Below are positions 9,545 to 17,540 of a stretch of DNA of 34,865 bases, piece after piece. Positions within the stretch are counted from its first letter, which is position 1, and each line of letters begins with the position of its first letter. The notes under the pieces are model-generated. The model did not search any database. It was not told the origin of the DNA and saw nothing but the letters and a program-made list of their open reading frames with translations. The position numbers and the translations under genes were made by a program. The DNA comes from Saprospiraceae bacterium (GTDB lineage: Bacteria; Bacteroidota; Bacteroidia; Chitinophagales; Saprospiraceae), in contig JAHDBE010000007.1 in the NCBI GenBank assembly GCA_020630555.1, forward strand, positions 1-34,865, in the 5' to 3' direction.

Positions 9545-10447
9545 CTAATTAAATCTTGTGCACAGGTCGGGTATTTTTTTCTCAAAAGCCTCTTGAATAA
9601 TTGGAAGATGGCGCTCATGGCATTTATTTATGATAGTTCTCCCGTCAATTTTTTGAATTGGCGTTAATTCCCCCATAGTTCCTGTAGAAAACACTTCATC
9701 GGCAGAGTATAACTCCGTCAGGCTCAGGTTTTTTTCTATCATTTCATAGTTAAGTTCTTCAGCTATTTCGATAACCAATCCTCGGGTGATTCCTGGCAGA
9801 CAAGCATCAGCGAAAGGGGTATAAACTTTGCCTTTAGATATCATAAAGATGTTTGTACCATTTAGTTCGGCCGCAAAACCATAAGCGTCCAACATTAAAG
9901 CAGCATCGGCACCAGCGACATTAGACTCTATCTTAGCAAGGATATTATTTAGTAAGTTATTATGGTGAATTTTTGAATCTAAATGAGATGGAGAATTTCT
10001 TCGAATAGAAGACGAAATAATACTTATACCATTTTCATTATCGTAAACGGGGGCTTTAAATTCGGGAACGATGACAAGGGTTGGGCCATATTGATTAAGC
10101 CTAGGATCCATCCCTGAAGTTATTTTTCGACCTCGCGTAAGAGTAAGACGAACATGCACACCATCATACATCTCATTGGCTCGAAGCGTATTAAACAAAT
10201 TTTCTTTTATACTTTCCCTTGCGGGAATATTGGCGAAAGCCAAAGCATGTGCCGAATTATATAAACGATCTAGATGCCGATCAAGCATAAAAATACCGCC
10301 GTTATATACTCGTAAACCCTCCCAAACGGCATCGCCACCCTGAACAACACTGTCAAATACGGACAAACCACCTTCATCTCTATGAATTAATTTATCACCG
10401 ACATATACTAGTATATCTTTATTTCGTGGATCATAAGATTGTAACAT
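9545..10447 (-). CDS. Aminotransferase class IV (branched-chain/D-amino-acid aminotransferase-like, PLP-dependent)
   Basis: GGDAVWEGLRVYNGGIFMLDRHLDRL, SKIHHNNLLNNILAKIE, GFAAELNGTNIFMI, EVFSTGTMGELTPI. Confidence 0.9.
   Translation of the reverse strand: MLQSYDPRNKDILVYVGDKLIHRDEGGLSVFDSVVQGGDAVWEGLRVYNGGIFMLDRHLDRLYNSAHALAFANIPARESIKENLFNTLRANEMYDGVHVRLTLTRGRKITSGMDPRLNQYGPTLVIVPEFKAPVYDNENGISIISSSIRRNSPSHLDSKIHHNNLLNNILAKIESNVAGADAALMLDAYGFAAELNGTNIFMISKGKVYTPFADACLPGITRGLVIEIAEELNYEMIEKNLSLTELYSADEVFSTGTMGELTPIQKIDGRTIINKCHERHLPIIQEAFEKKIPDLCTRFN
10230..10243 (+). repeat. GAAA micro-hairpin TTGGC-GAAA-GCCAA
   Basis: 5-bp stem, antisense to the aminotransferase gene. Confidence 0.75.
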
Positions 10448-11163
10448 TAATGTGCTTTTATTCTATAGTTTGATAATTGGACATAGTAACTCATGGCCTC
10501 TTCATAAAGACCATTCAGGTGTTTTGGAAGTTTGCGTCTCTTTTGTCTTTGAATAGAAAAACCTTCTGATTTATGTACATTGGAATACCAGTAAGGCCAC
10601 CAAATCCCGTCATATGACTTTGGTCCTTTTTTCCACTGAAGCATATCTCGAGAAAAAGGAATACCTAAAGACGTACATAAACGATTTAATATAGTTTCAG
10701 GGTCCTTTATTAAGTCTCCCGAATCTAAAACAAAGGGTTCTGAGAAACTAGATAAGTATGAAAAAAGTTCAAACTCTTTTTTGATACCGATATCATCAAT
10801 AGTGGGGTTAGGAATTACCTGAGCAAAAGAACAAATCAAATCATGGGGGTCACGAACAAGGAAGAAGTTTTGTGTTTTGTTTAAGAATTTGAGTTCGTCA
10901 AAAAAAAGGTGATGTGCCATGTTTTTAATAAATAGCAGAGGAGTATTATAATCGGCATTTATCACATCTTTAATAACGACCAAAGGGTTAGTGTTTTGAC
11001 TTTTTAAAATGTCCTCTTTGCCAGGATGATCAATGTTTTTCGAATGTAAATAAGAAGCGTAAAAGGGTTCGTCAACACAAGAGCAATCCTGTCGACTTCC
11101 AAAAGAGTACATAATGGCTGTAGAGAGGTTTCTAGGACCAGAGATCATGTGAATTCTCTTCAT
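10447..11163 (-). CDS. Sulfotransferase-like P-loop protein (ORF track starts at 11187; preferred start M9)
   Basis: MKRIHMISGPRNLSTAIMYSFGSR... FFLVRDPHDLICSF; start ATG overlaps upstream stop as ATGA. Confidence 0.78.
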   Translation of the reverse strand: MKRIHMISGPRNLSTAIMYSFGSRQDCSCVDEPFYASYLHSKNIDHPGKEDILKSQNTNPLVVIKDVINADYNTPLLFIKNMAHHLFFDELKFLNKTQNFFLVRDPHDLICSFAQVIPNPTIDDIGIKKEFELFSYLSSFSEPFVLDSGDLIKDPETILNRLCTSLGIPFSRDMLQWKKGPKSYDGIWWPYWYSNVHKSEGFSIQRQKRRKLPKHLNGLYEEAMSYYVQLSNYRIKAH

Positions 11164-11495
11164 GATAGCTCTTCTTCTGGGTTCCAAAGGTGCTCATTAA
11201 AATTTATGACTTTATGATCAATGATTTCGAGACCTTCTTGCTCAAGTAATTCTTGCATAATTGTAGGGCTAGGGAATTGGTTTCTTCCTGTTAATTCGCC
11301 ATTACGGTTAACGACACGATGTGCTGGAATTTCAAGATGAAAACAGTTATTAAGTGCCCATCCGACCATTCGTGCTGAACCAAGAGTTAGATAGTTTGCT
11401 ATTCGACCATAGGTCGTTACTTTTCCATAAGGAATTTGTTTTGTGAGCTCATATACTTTTTCGAAATAAGAAGTATTCTTCATGTAACTTTGCAA
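11160..11495 (-). CDS. MGMT-family alkyltransferase-like (ATL) protein lacking the acceptor cysteine
   Basis: PYGKVTTYGRIANYLTLGSARMVGWALNN...IPAHRVVNRNGELTG; canonical PCHR is PAHR. Confidence 0.88.
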   Translation of the reverse strand: MQSYMKNTSYFEKVYELTKQIPYGKVTTYGRIANYLTLGSARMVGWALNNCFHLEIPAHRVVNRNGELTGRNQFPSPTIMQELLEQEGLEIIDHKVINFNEHLWNPEEELS

Positions 11496-11527
11496 ACGCC
11501 ATTGTTCATTCTAAAGAAACAAAGAAA

Positions 11528-12079
11528 ATGCTCCGATGCAAAGTAATGATAAGTGAGATTTCGAATTTAACCGATGCACGGTATTTTGCTGCCTGGGGTG
11601 TAGACTGGATTGGTTTTAATGTGGACTTCTTATATGACAATACAAAAGAAAGAGACGGAATTAGAGAAATTATGGAATGGGTGGAGGGCCCTAAGTTTCT
11701 GGCGGAATTTAGACAGAGGCACGAAATATCTTATGTTATGGATATTATTAACGATCTCCCCTTTGTGGGGGTTCTATGTAATCACGAATCCTTTCAATCC
11801 ACCCCAATACATTCAGAGAAGATAAAGGTTTTTGATCACGGGGATTCTTTATTTGATGTTGAGAGTGACATCCATATTGGAACAATAAACAACCTAGAGC
11901 ACATTAAAAATGGTAAACGGTTTTTAAATCCGATAGGGTTAAAAACACAGGAATTATTAGAAACAGTGCGCTTAAAAACGATAGATGGAATCGTATTAAA
12001 AGGTGGAGTAGAAGAGAAAATAGGCTTCAAGTCTTTCGACGAATTAGACGAAATATTTGAAGCCTTAGAACTTGATTAA
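11528..12079 (+). CDS. Phosphoribosylanthranilate isomerase (TrpF)-like protein, probably catalytically degenerate
   Basis: Divergent TrpF-like start KVMISEISNLTDARYFAAWGVDWIGF and end TIDGIVLKGGVEEKIGFKSFDELDEI; no trp genes nearby. Confidence 0.65.
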   Translation: MLRCKVMISEISNLTDARYFAAWGVDWIGFNVDFLYDNTKERDGIREIMEWVEGPKFLAEFRQRHEISYVMDIINDLPFVGVLCNHESFQSTPIHSEKIKVFDHGDSLFDVESDIHIGTINNLEHIKNGKRFLNPIGLKTQELLETVRLKTIDGIVLKGGVEEKIGFKSFDELDEIFEALELD

Positions 12080-12522
12080 GAAAGCAGAGTTTTAACGATA
12101 GAGGCGATCGTTTTACCATCCGCTTTACCTGCTAATTTTTGGTTTGCCATTCCCATGACTTTTCCCATATCTTTCATTCCTACGGCACCTGTTTCCGAAA
12201 CGATTTGTGAGATAATTTTTTTCAATTCGTCTTCTCCTAACTGCTCAGGAAGATATTTTTTAAGTATTTCAATTTCTTCTCTTTCTATAACGGCCAAATC
12301 TTCTCTATTTTGTTTTGTATAAATGTCTAATGAATCTTGCCGTTGTTTCACGAGTTTTTGTACCAACTTAATCTCACCAGCCTCATCAAGTTGTTTTCCA
12401 CTACCATCTGTTTTAGCTAATAGAATAGCTGCTTTAATGGCACGTATACCACGCAAAGCCACCTGGTTTTTGCTTTTCATTGCCTCTTTTAAATCAGTCA
12501 TAATTCGACTTTCCAAACTCAT
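12076..12522 (-). CDS. GatB/YqeY domain-containing protein (ORF track start 12546; preferred start M9)
   Basis: LESRIMTDLKEAMKSKNQVALRGIRAIKAAI...EEIEILKKYLPEQL...GMKDMGKVMG. Confidence 0.92.
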   Translation of the reverse strand: MSLESRIMTDLKEAMKSKNQVALRGIRAIKAAILLAKTDGSGKQLDEAGEIKLVQKLVKQRQDSLDIYTKQNREDLAVIEREEIEILKKYLPEQLGEDELKKIISQIVSETGAVGMKDMGKVMGMANQKLAGKADGKTIASIVKTLLS

Positions 12523-12526
12523 AATC

Positions 12527-13297
12527 TCACGAATTTTGTGAATCAATAATTTTTGTAATCTTAATAAAGTCTTCCAACGCTAATTGCTCTGGACGTTTGG
12601 AAAACAAATCATCTTTTAAAAGCTCTGAATCAGAGATTAAAGACTTTAAAGTATTTCTTATCATCTTTCTCCTTTGACCAAAACATATTTTGACAACAGT
12701 CTTAAATCTTTTTTCGTTGCATTCAAGACTTAATTTTTCTTTTCGCTTTAAGCGAATGACAGCGGACATTACCTTAGGCGGAGGATTAAAAGATCCGGGA
12801 CTTACCTTAAACAAATACTCTCCGTGATAATAAGCCTGAACTAAAACGCTTATGACGCCATAAGTTTTTGTACCGGGGGGAGCCACGATGCGTTCAGCGA
12901 CCTCTTTTTGAAACATACCCACCATCTCTGGAATGAGTTGTCTATTATCCAGCATTTTAAAAACAATCTGAGAAGAGATGTTGTACGGATAATTTCCAAT
13001 CAGTAAAAAAGGTTTTTCATTAAAGACCTTAGTCAAATCAAGTTTTAGAAAATCAAGAGAAATAATCTTGTTTTCTAGGTCTGGAAAATTGTGTTTTAAA
13101 TAATCAACCATGTCTCTATCGAGCTCCACAACTTTTAGGTCATATCGAGACAAAAGGTGTTTAGTAAGCATGCCCTTTCCTGGTCCCACCTCTAGAACGC
13201 GTCGATCGGTAGAGGTATTAGTCAAAGCATCCGCAATTCGCGCTGAAATGTGATCGTTAACTAAAAAATGTTGACCGAATGACTTTTTGGCTTTCAT
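12527..13297 (-). CDS. rsmA: 16S rRNA (adenine1518/1519-N6) dimethyltransferase (ORF track start 13327; preferred start MKAKKSFGQHF)
   Basis: KKSFGQHFLVND, VLEVGPGKGMLT, LIGNYPYNISSQ. Confidence 0.95.
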   Translation of the reverse strand: MKAKKSFGQHFLVNDHISARIADALTNTSTDRRVLEVGPGKGMLTKHLLSRYDLKVVELDRDMVDYLKHNFPDLENKIISLDFLKLDLTKVFNEKPFLLIGNYPYNISSQIVFKMLDNRQLIPEMVGMFQKEVAERIVAPPGTKTYGVISVLVQAYYHGEYLFKVSPGSFNPPPKVMSAVIRLKRKEKLSLECNEKRFKTVVKICFGQRRKMIRNTLKSLISDSELLKDDLFSKRPEQLALEDFIKITKIIDSQNS

Positions 13298-13379
13298 GCT
13301 GAAATCGAAATTAGATGAATATCCCAACTAATTACACTTTATAGTCATAATTTAGCGGCACATTGAAGAGATTGTTATT

Positions 13380-14438
13380 ATGAAGAAACCCGTAATTGGT
13401 ATTACAATTGGAGACATTAACGGCGTAGGACCGGAAGTGATTATTAAGACATTAAACAACAGCAAAGTTTTAGACATGTGTACCCCGGTGATCTTTGGAT
13501 CATCGAAAGTTCTATCATATCATAAAAACATAGTTAAGGCTGGTGATTTTAATTATACCGTGGTAAACAATTTGGACAACGTATCAAGGCATAAAACAAA
13601 TGTCGTGAATTGTAGCTCTGAGGATGTAACAATTAGTCTAGGTCAGATCACAGAAGAGGCAGGAAAGTTTGCGTATGTGGTTTTAGATCGTGCGGTCCAG
13701 GAGATAAACAATGGTAAGATAGATGCGCTTGTAACGGCACCAATAAATAAAAAAGCCATGCAATTGGCTAATTTTCCAAATACAGGTCATACGGAGTTTT
13801 TAACTGAAAAAACAGGGATGTCTGAGAGTTTAATGGTTATGACCTCTGAAACAATGCGAGTGGCAGTGGCGACAAATCACATTCCAGTGAGCGAGGTGGC
13901 AGAAAAATTGACAAAAGAAAAGCTACAGAGGAAGCTACAGATTTTCAACAAGTCTTTAAAAAATGATTTTGGCATCGAGAAACCGACCATAGCGGTTTTA
14001 GGATTAAACCCTCATGCAGGGGATGGGGGAGCCATAGGAACAGAAGAAGAAGAAATGATTAGACCTCTAATTATAGAGGCTAAAAAGAAAGGGGCTATGA
14101 TATTGGGCCCATTTTCTGCGGATGGCTTTTTTGGATCGTCTCAGTTTAAAAAGGTTGATGGTATTATGGCCATGTATCATGACCAGGGATTAATTCCATT
14201 TAAGGCCTTGAGCTTTGGCAATGGAACAAACTTCACTGCTGGCCTGCCAATTGTGAGAACATCTCCAGATCACGGAACAGCGTTTGATATCGCAGGAAAG
14301 AATAAAGCGGATGCCTCGTCTTTTAGAAACGCATTATTCAATGCCATAGACATTGTACGATGTCGCAAATCAGAAAAGGAGATGAGGGAAAATTCGATGG
14401 AAAAAAATCCGAAGCTATCAGAAAAGGTCGAAGAGTAG
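13380..14438 (+). CDS. pdxA: 4-hydroxythreonine-4-phosphate dehydrogenase
   Basis: GITIGDINGVGPEVIIK, LVTAPINKKA, GHTEFL, LGLNPHAGDGGAIGTEE, MYHDQGLIPFK, RTSPDHGTAFDIAG. Confidence 0.96.
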   Translation: MKKPVIGITIGDINGVGPEVIIKTLNNSKVLDMCTPVIFGSSKVLSYHKNIVKAGDFNYTVVNNLDNVSRHKTNVVNCSSEDVTISLGQITEEAGKFAYVVLDRAVQEINNGKIDALVTAPINKKAMQLANFPNTGHTEFLTEKTGMSESLMVMTSETMRVAVATNHIPVSEVAEKLTKEKLQRKLQIFNKSLKNDFGIEKPTIAVLGLNPHAGDGGAIGTEEEEMIRPLIIEAKKKGAMILGPFSADGFFGSSQFKKVDGIMAMYHDQGLIPFKALSFGNGTNFTAGLPIVRTSPDHGTAFDIAGKNKADASSFRNALFNAIDIVRCRKSEKEMRENSMEKNPKLSEKVEE

Positions 14439-14574
14439 GTTAAGTACAGGTGAAAGATTCCGTCATCATCTATACTCAGATTGGTTTATTGTACAACCGA
14501 CTCTGACAACTTCAGACTATATGCATTCAAAACGAATGCGGGGATAAATATAATATATAATGTGACTTTCATTT

Positions 14575-14586
14575 TGGCGAAAGCCA
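14575..14586 (+). repeat. GAAA micro-hairpin TGGC-GAAA-GCCA
   Basis: Intergenic, just downstream of 14593..15147 stop. Confidence 0.75.
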
Positions 14587-14592
14587 TAAAAA

Positions 14593-15147
14593 TTAATTGA
14601 TTTTTGTTTTTAAAGGATATGGCCAGAAATCGTATTGATATAATTTGAATTTCTCGATTTTATCGATCAACTTGAAGGCGTACCTTTTATCAGTGGCGTA
14701 CCCTTTTCTTTTTAATCCGTGTGCCCAACTTACATAATCGGTTGATGGATAATCAAAAAGTTCTCTGTAACGCTCAGTTTGCGATAAAAAATTTGAGTGA
14801 TCCACATACGAGTCAATTACATTATCATAGGATCTAAAGCAGGATTCGATGAGATTGCCATGTCTATCTAGGTCGTCGTCTTTGTGATAATATTTTCCTC
14901 CGATCCAATAGCTTTTGCATTTAATTCCGAAATGATTGTTCGCATTTCTAGCTAATCTGCTTTGTCCACTTTGAGATTCATGAAGACCTTGGGCTAAAGT
15001 GATGCTTGCGGGTATGCCAGTGCGGTGCATTTCGACCACAGCTAGTTCTTTATATCTATTGATATAATCTATTTCAACGCTTTCGGTATTTGAAGAAAAA
15101 CCAAAGGAGAAAAGGGATATGACAATTATAATTCTTAAGCTTAACAT
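14593..15147 (-). CDS. Glucosaminidase domain (GH73/FlgJ-like) protein, exported
   Basis: Signal-peptide-like N-terminus; GIPASITLAQGLHESQSGQSRLARNANNHFGIKCKSYWIGG...YATDKRYAFKLIDKIE. Confidence 0.88.
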   Translation of the reverse strand: MLSLRIIIVISLFSFGFSSNTESVEIDYINRYKELAVVEMHRTGIPASITLAQGLHESQSGQSRLARNANNHFGIKCKSYWIGGKYYHKDDDLDRHGNLIESCFRSYDNVIDSYVDHSNFLSQTERYRELFDYPSTDYVSWAHGLKRKGYATDKRYAFKLIDKIEKFKLYQYDFWPYPLKTKIN

Positions 15148-15174
15148 GAGTACATGTTTGTATTCATGTTAAGC
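15139..15174 (-). promoter_or_regulatory. Long hairpin GCTTAACATGAATACA-AACA-TGTACTCATGTTAAGC sequestering the start codon of 14593..15147
   Basis: 11 bp perfect outer stem, one G.T, 4 bp inner stem, 4-nt loop; AUG at 15147-15145 is inside the stem. Confidence 0.65.
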
Positions 15175-15190
15175 CAAAGACTGTGCCAAG

Positions 15191-16897
15191 CTATAGCTTA
15201 GCAAGCTGTTTAGTCATTAAGTGTTGATTTTCATCATACACTTTTATAAAGTAACTACCTACAGGAATAGTCGATGGAATCTGTAGGAAAAATGACTGTT
15301 TTTGGTCCACAGACTCGTATTTTATGCTCTTTTCAAAGACCGTTTTGCCAGTTAAGTCATACATAAATAAGCTGTAGGAACTTGCGCTGTTCGATAATAT
15401 ATCTAGAGTCACTCGACCATTTATTATAGGGTTAGGCCCAATAGAGATAAAATTTTCAGCTTGAATAGAAACCGAGCGCACAGCAGAATAATCAAAATTA
15501 CCATCAAAATCAACTTGCTTTATGCGGTAGTAAATTTTTCCTGGGCGAATGTTTTCATCTATAAAATGATACTCATTAAGTTCATTTGAAGTTCCGGCCC
15601 CTGGAATATCCGCGAGATATTCAAAATCTTTTCCATTGTAACTTCGCTGAAGCTCAAAGAATTCATTGTTTTCCTCCGAAATTGTACTAAAATTTAATCT
15701 TACCTTTTTATCATTTATATTTTTTGCTTCAAAACGATTCCAATTGACCGGAGCGGGCACCCCTACAAGAAAAGTGTGTAGTCCATATTCCATATCAGAA
15801 GCAAGAAGGCATCCACTAGGAAGAAAAGGATATACCCCCCAATTACCATCATATGCAGCGCCACCTGCGGGATAAGCCATTCCATTATTATCTGGATAAG
15901 TATCGTAATAAGCGAATATTACGGGATTGGTAGGGTTCGATATATCAAACACTTTCACACCGTCGAGATAGGATGAGACATACAATTTACCGTTATGTAC
16001 AAAAGGGTTATGTGGTGTGCTTTGGCCACCAGATTCTAGAGAATGACTAAAAAGTCCAGAAATCGATAGTGCATCGTTAGTGTTATCTCCATCATAAAAA
16101 GTAGACATATCTATAACGCCCATGGACAAACCAGAAGGAACTTCTTCAGCGTAATACGCGTAAAGATCATCATCACTTTTCCAACTACTATGCTGATAAT
16201 TTCCAGTAACTATTCCATCTACATAAACAGGCGCCGTAGGGTCTGAATAGTCCCATATAGCCCATTCTTCAACCGTCGAATGACCATGAGAGGCATAAGC
16301 CGTGTCGTTTCTAACAAAAACATCGTGTACATAATAATTAGGATCTCCAGGAGGATCTAATCGGACATTTCCAAGTAAAACAGGACTTCCGGGTGTCGAT
16401 ATATCATATACAACTATGGATTCACCACCCATTGTGTTTGCACCTACAGCATACAGTTTTGCCGTCGCCTCTTCAATAAAAATATTATGGGCCGCAGTAA
16501 ATTCGGAGTTAACAGTTGTTACTAAACTCATACCTGTAGAAGCAATATTAGACATGTCAAAAACCTTAAGACCATCTGCACATTCGCAGACAGCATACAT
16601 GTGATCTTGATAAGTCTTCATATCCCGCCACACCGTTGTATTTCCACTAAAAAAGGCATCGACGTAGGTAGGGTTTGCACAATTCGTAACATCAATAACA
16701 ATGACGGAGTCCACACTACCTAAAATCGCGTATTCATTTCCGGCACCATCAACATATCCCCAAACATCATTGTATTTAACCCCACTGTGGTATTCTACTA
16801 AATCATCCCACTGGCCCTGAAGAGACATATTTGATGATTGCGAAAAGGCACATGTAGAAAACAAAAAAACAAAACAAATAATCTGTGTAAATTTCAT
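15191..16897 (-). CDS. Choice-of-anchor B family (LVIVD/beta-propeller-like) secreted protein with T9SS C-terminal sorting domain
   Basis: Signal peptide; VIVIDVTNCANPTYVDAF, LKVFDMSN, VKVFDISNPTNPVIFAYYDTYP; C-terminus IGPNPIINGRVTLDIL...VGSYFIKVYDENQHLMTKQLAKL. Confidence 0.85.
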   Translation of the reverse strand: MKFTQIICFVFLFSTCAFSQSSNMSLQGQWDDLVEYHSGVKYNDVWGYVDGAGNEYAILGSVDSVIVIDVTNCANPTYVDAFFSGNTTVWRDMKTYQDHMYAVCECADGLKVFDMSNIASTGMSLVTTVNSEFTAAHNIFIEEATAKLYAVGANTMGGESIVVYDISTPGSPVLLGNVRLDPPGDPNYYVHDVFVRNDTAYASHGHSTVEEWAIWDYSDPTAPVYVDGIVTGNYQHSSWKSDDDLYAYYAEEVPSGLSMGVIDMSTFYDGDNTNDALSISGLFSHSLESGGQSTPHNPFVHNGKLYVSSYLDGVKVFDISNPTNPVIFAYYDTYPDNNGMAYPAGGAAYDGNWGVYPFLPSGCLLASDMEYGLHTFLVGVPAPVNWNRFEAKNINDKKVRLNFSTISEENNEFFELQRSYNGKDFEYLADIPGAGTSNELNEYHFIDENIRPGKIYYRIKQVDFDGNFDYSAVRSVSIQAENFISIGPNPIINGRVTLDILSNSASSYSLFMYDLTGKTVFEKSIKYESVDQKQSFFLQIPSTIPVGSYFIKVYDENQHLMTKQLAKL

Positions 16898-16937
16898 CTA
16901 ACAAGCAATTTAAAACAACTAAGGGATTGTTGCACTT

Positions 16938-17540
16938 ATGATGACGGAAGCAAAAAAGACATTAAAAAAAGATCCTATACTCGGGAAGGTGATTGCCACT
17001 GTCACCTTACCAAAGATAATATTTCGCTCCTGTTTATTCCAAGAAATATGTCGAACATTAGTGTATCAGCAATTATCAATTAAAGCTGGAGATGCCATTT
17101 ATTCCCGATTTTATCATCTCCTAAAGAACGAACAGTACACACCAGAAGATGTTTTAAAACATGATGTCTCTGACTTACGTCAATGTGGATTAAGCGGACA
17201 AAAAGCATCATACATTTTGAACACAGCTCAGTTTTTTAAGGACAAGAACCATACAATTGACCACTGGAAAACAAAGGAGAGAAAAGAGGTATACGACTCC
17301 TTGATCTCAATAAAAGGAATTGGACCTTGGACCGCCAAAATTACTCTTTTATCGGCTTTAGAAGACCCAGACATTTTTGTAATTGAGGATTTGACCTTAC
17401 GAAATGTTGTCACCCATTTGTATTCATTGGACGCCGCGGATAAAAATCTTAATAAAAATATTCAAGCAATCTCAGAAAAATGGAGACCTTTTCGTAGCGT
17501 TGCGTCTAGATATTTATGGGCTTGGAAAGATCAGAAATAA
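16938..17540 (+). CDS. DNA-3-methyladenine glycosylase II (AlkA-like, HhH-GPD)
   Basis: VYQQLSIKAGDAIYSRF, LSGQKASYI, LISIKGIGPWTAKITLL, catalytic-Asp region FVIEDLTLR. Confidence 0.88.
   Translation: MMTEAKKTLKKDPILGKVIATVTLPKIIFRSCLFQEICRTLVYQQLSIKAGDAIYSRFYHLLKNEQYTPEDVLKHDVSDLRQCGLSGQKASYILNTAQFFKDKNHTIDHWKTKERKEVYDSLISIKGIGPWTAKITLLSALEDPDIFVIEDLTLRNVVTHLYSLDAADKNLNKNIQAISEKWRPFRSVASRYLWAWKDQK

Noticed and set aside
12742-12756. TTCGCTTTAAGCGAA palindrome in rsmA as a family member
   Set aside because: The centre differs (no GAAA loop and different core); likely coincidental in an AT-rich Lys/Arg-coding stretch.
14523-14539. GCATTC-AAAAC-GAATGC as a terminator after pdxA
   Set aside because: Six-bp stem with no U-tract, about 85 nt past the pdxA stop; evidence too weak to call.
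14593-15147. Prophage endolysin
   Set aside because: The GH73 domain protein has a signal-peptide-like N-terminus and sits among chromosomal genes with no holin, capsid, portal or integrase nearby.
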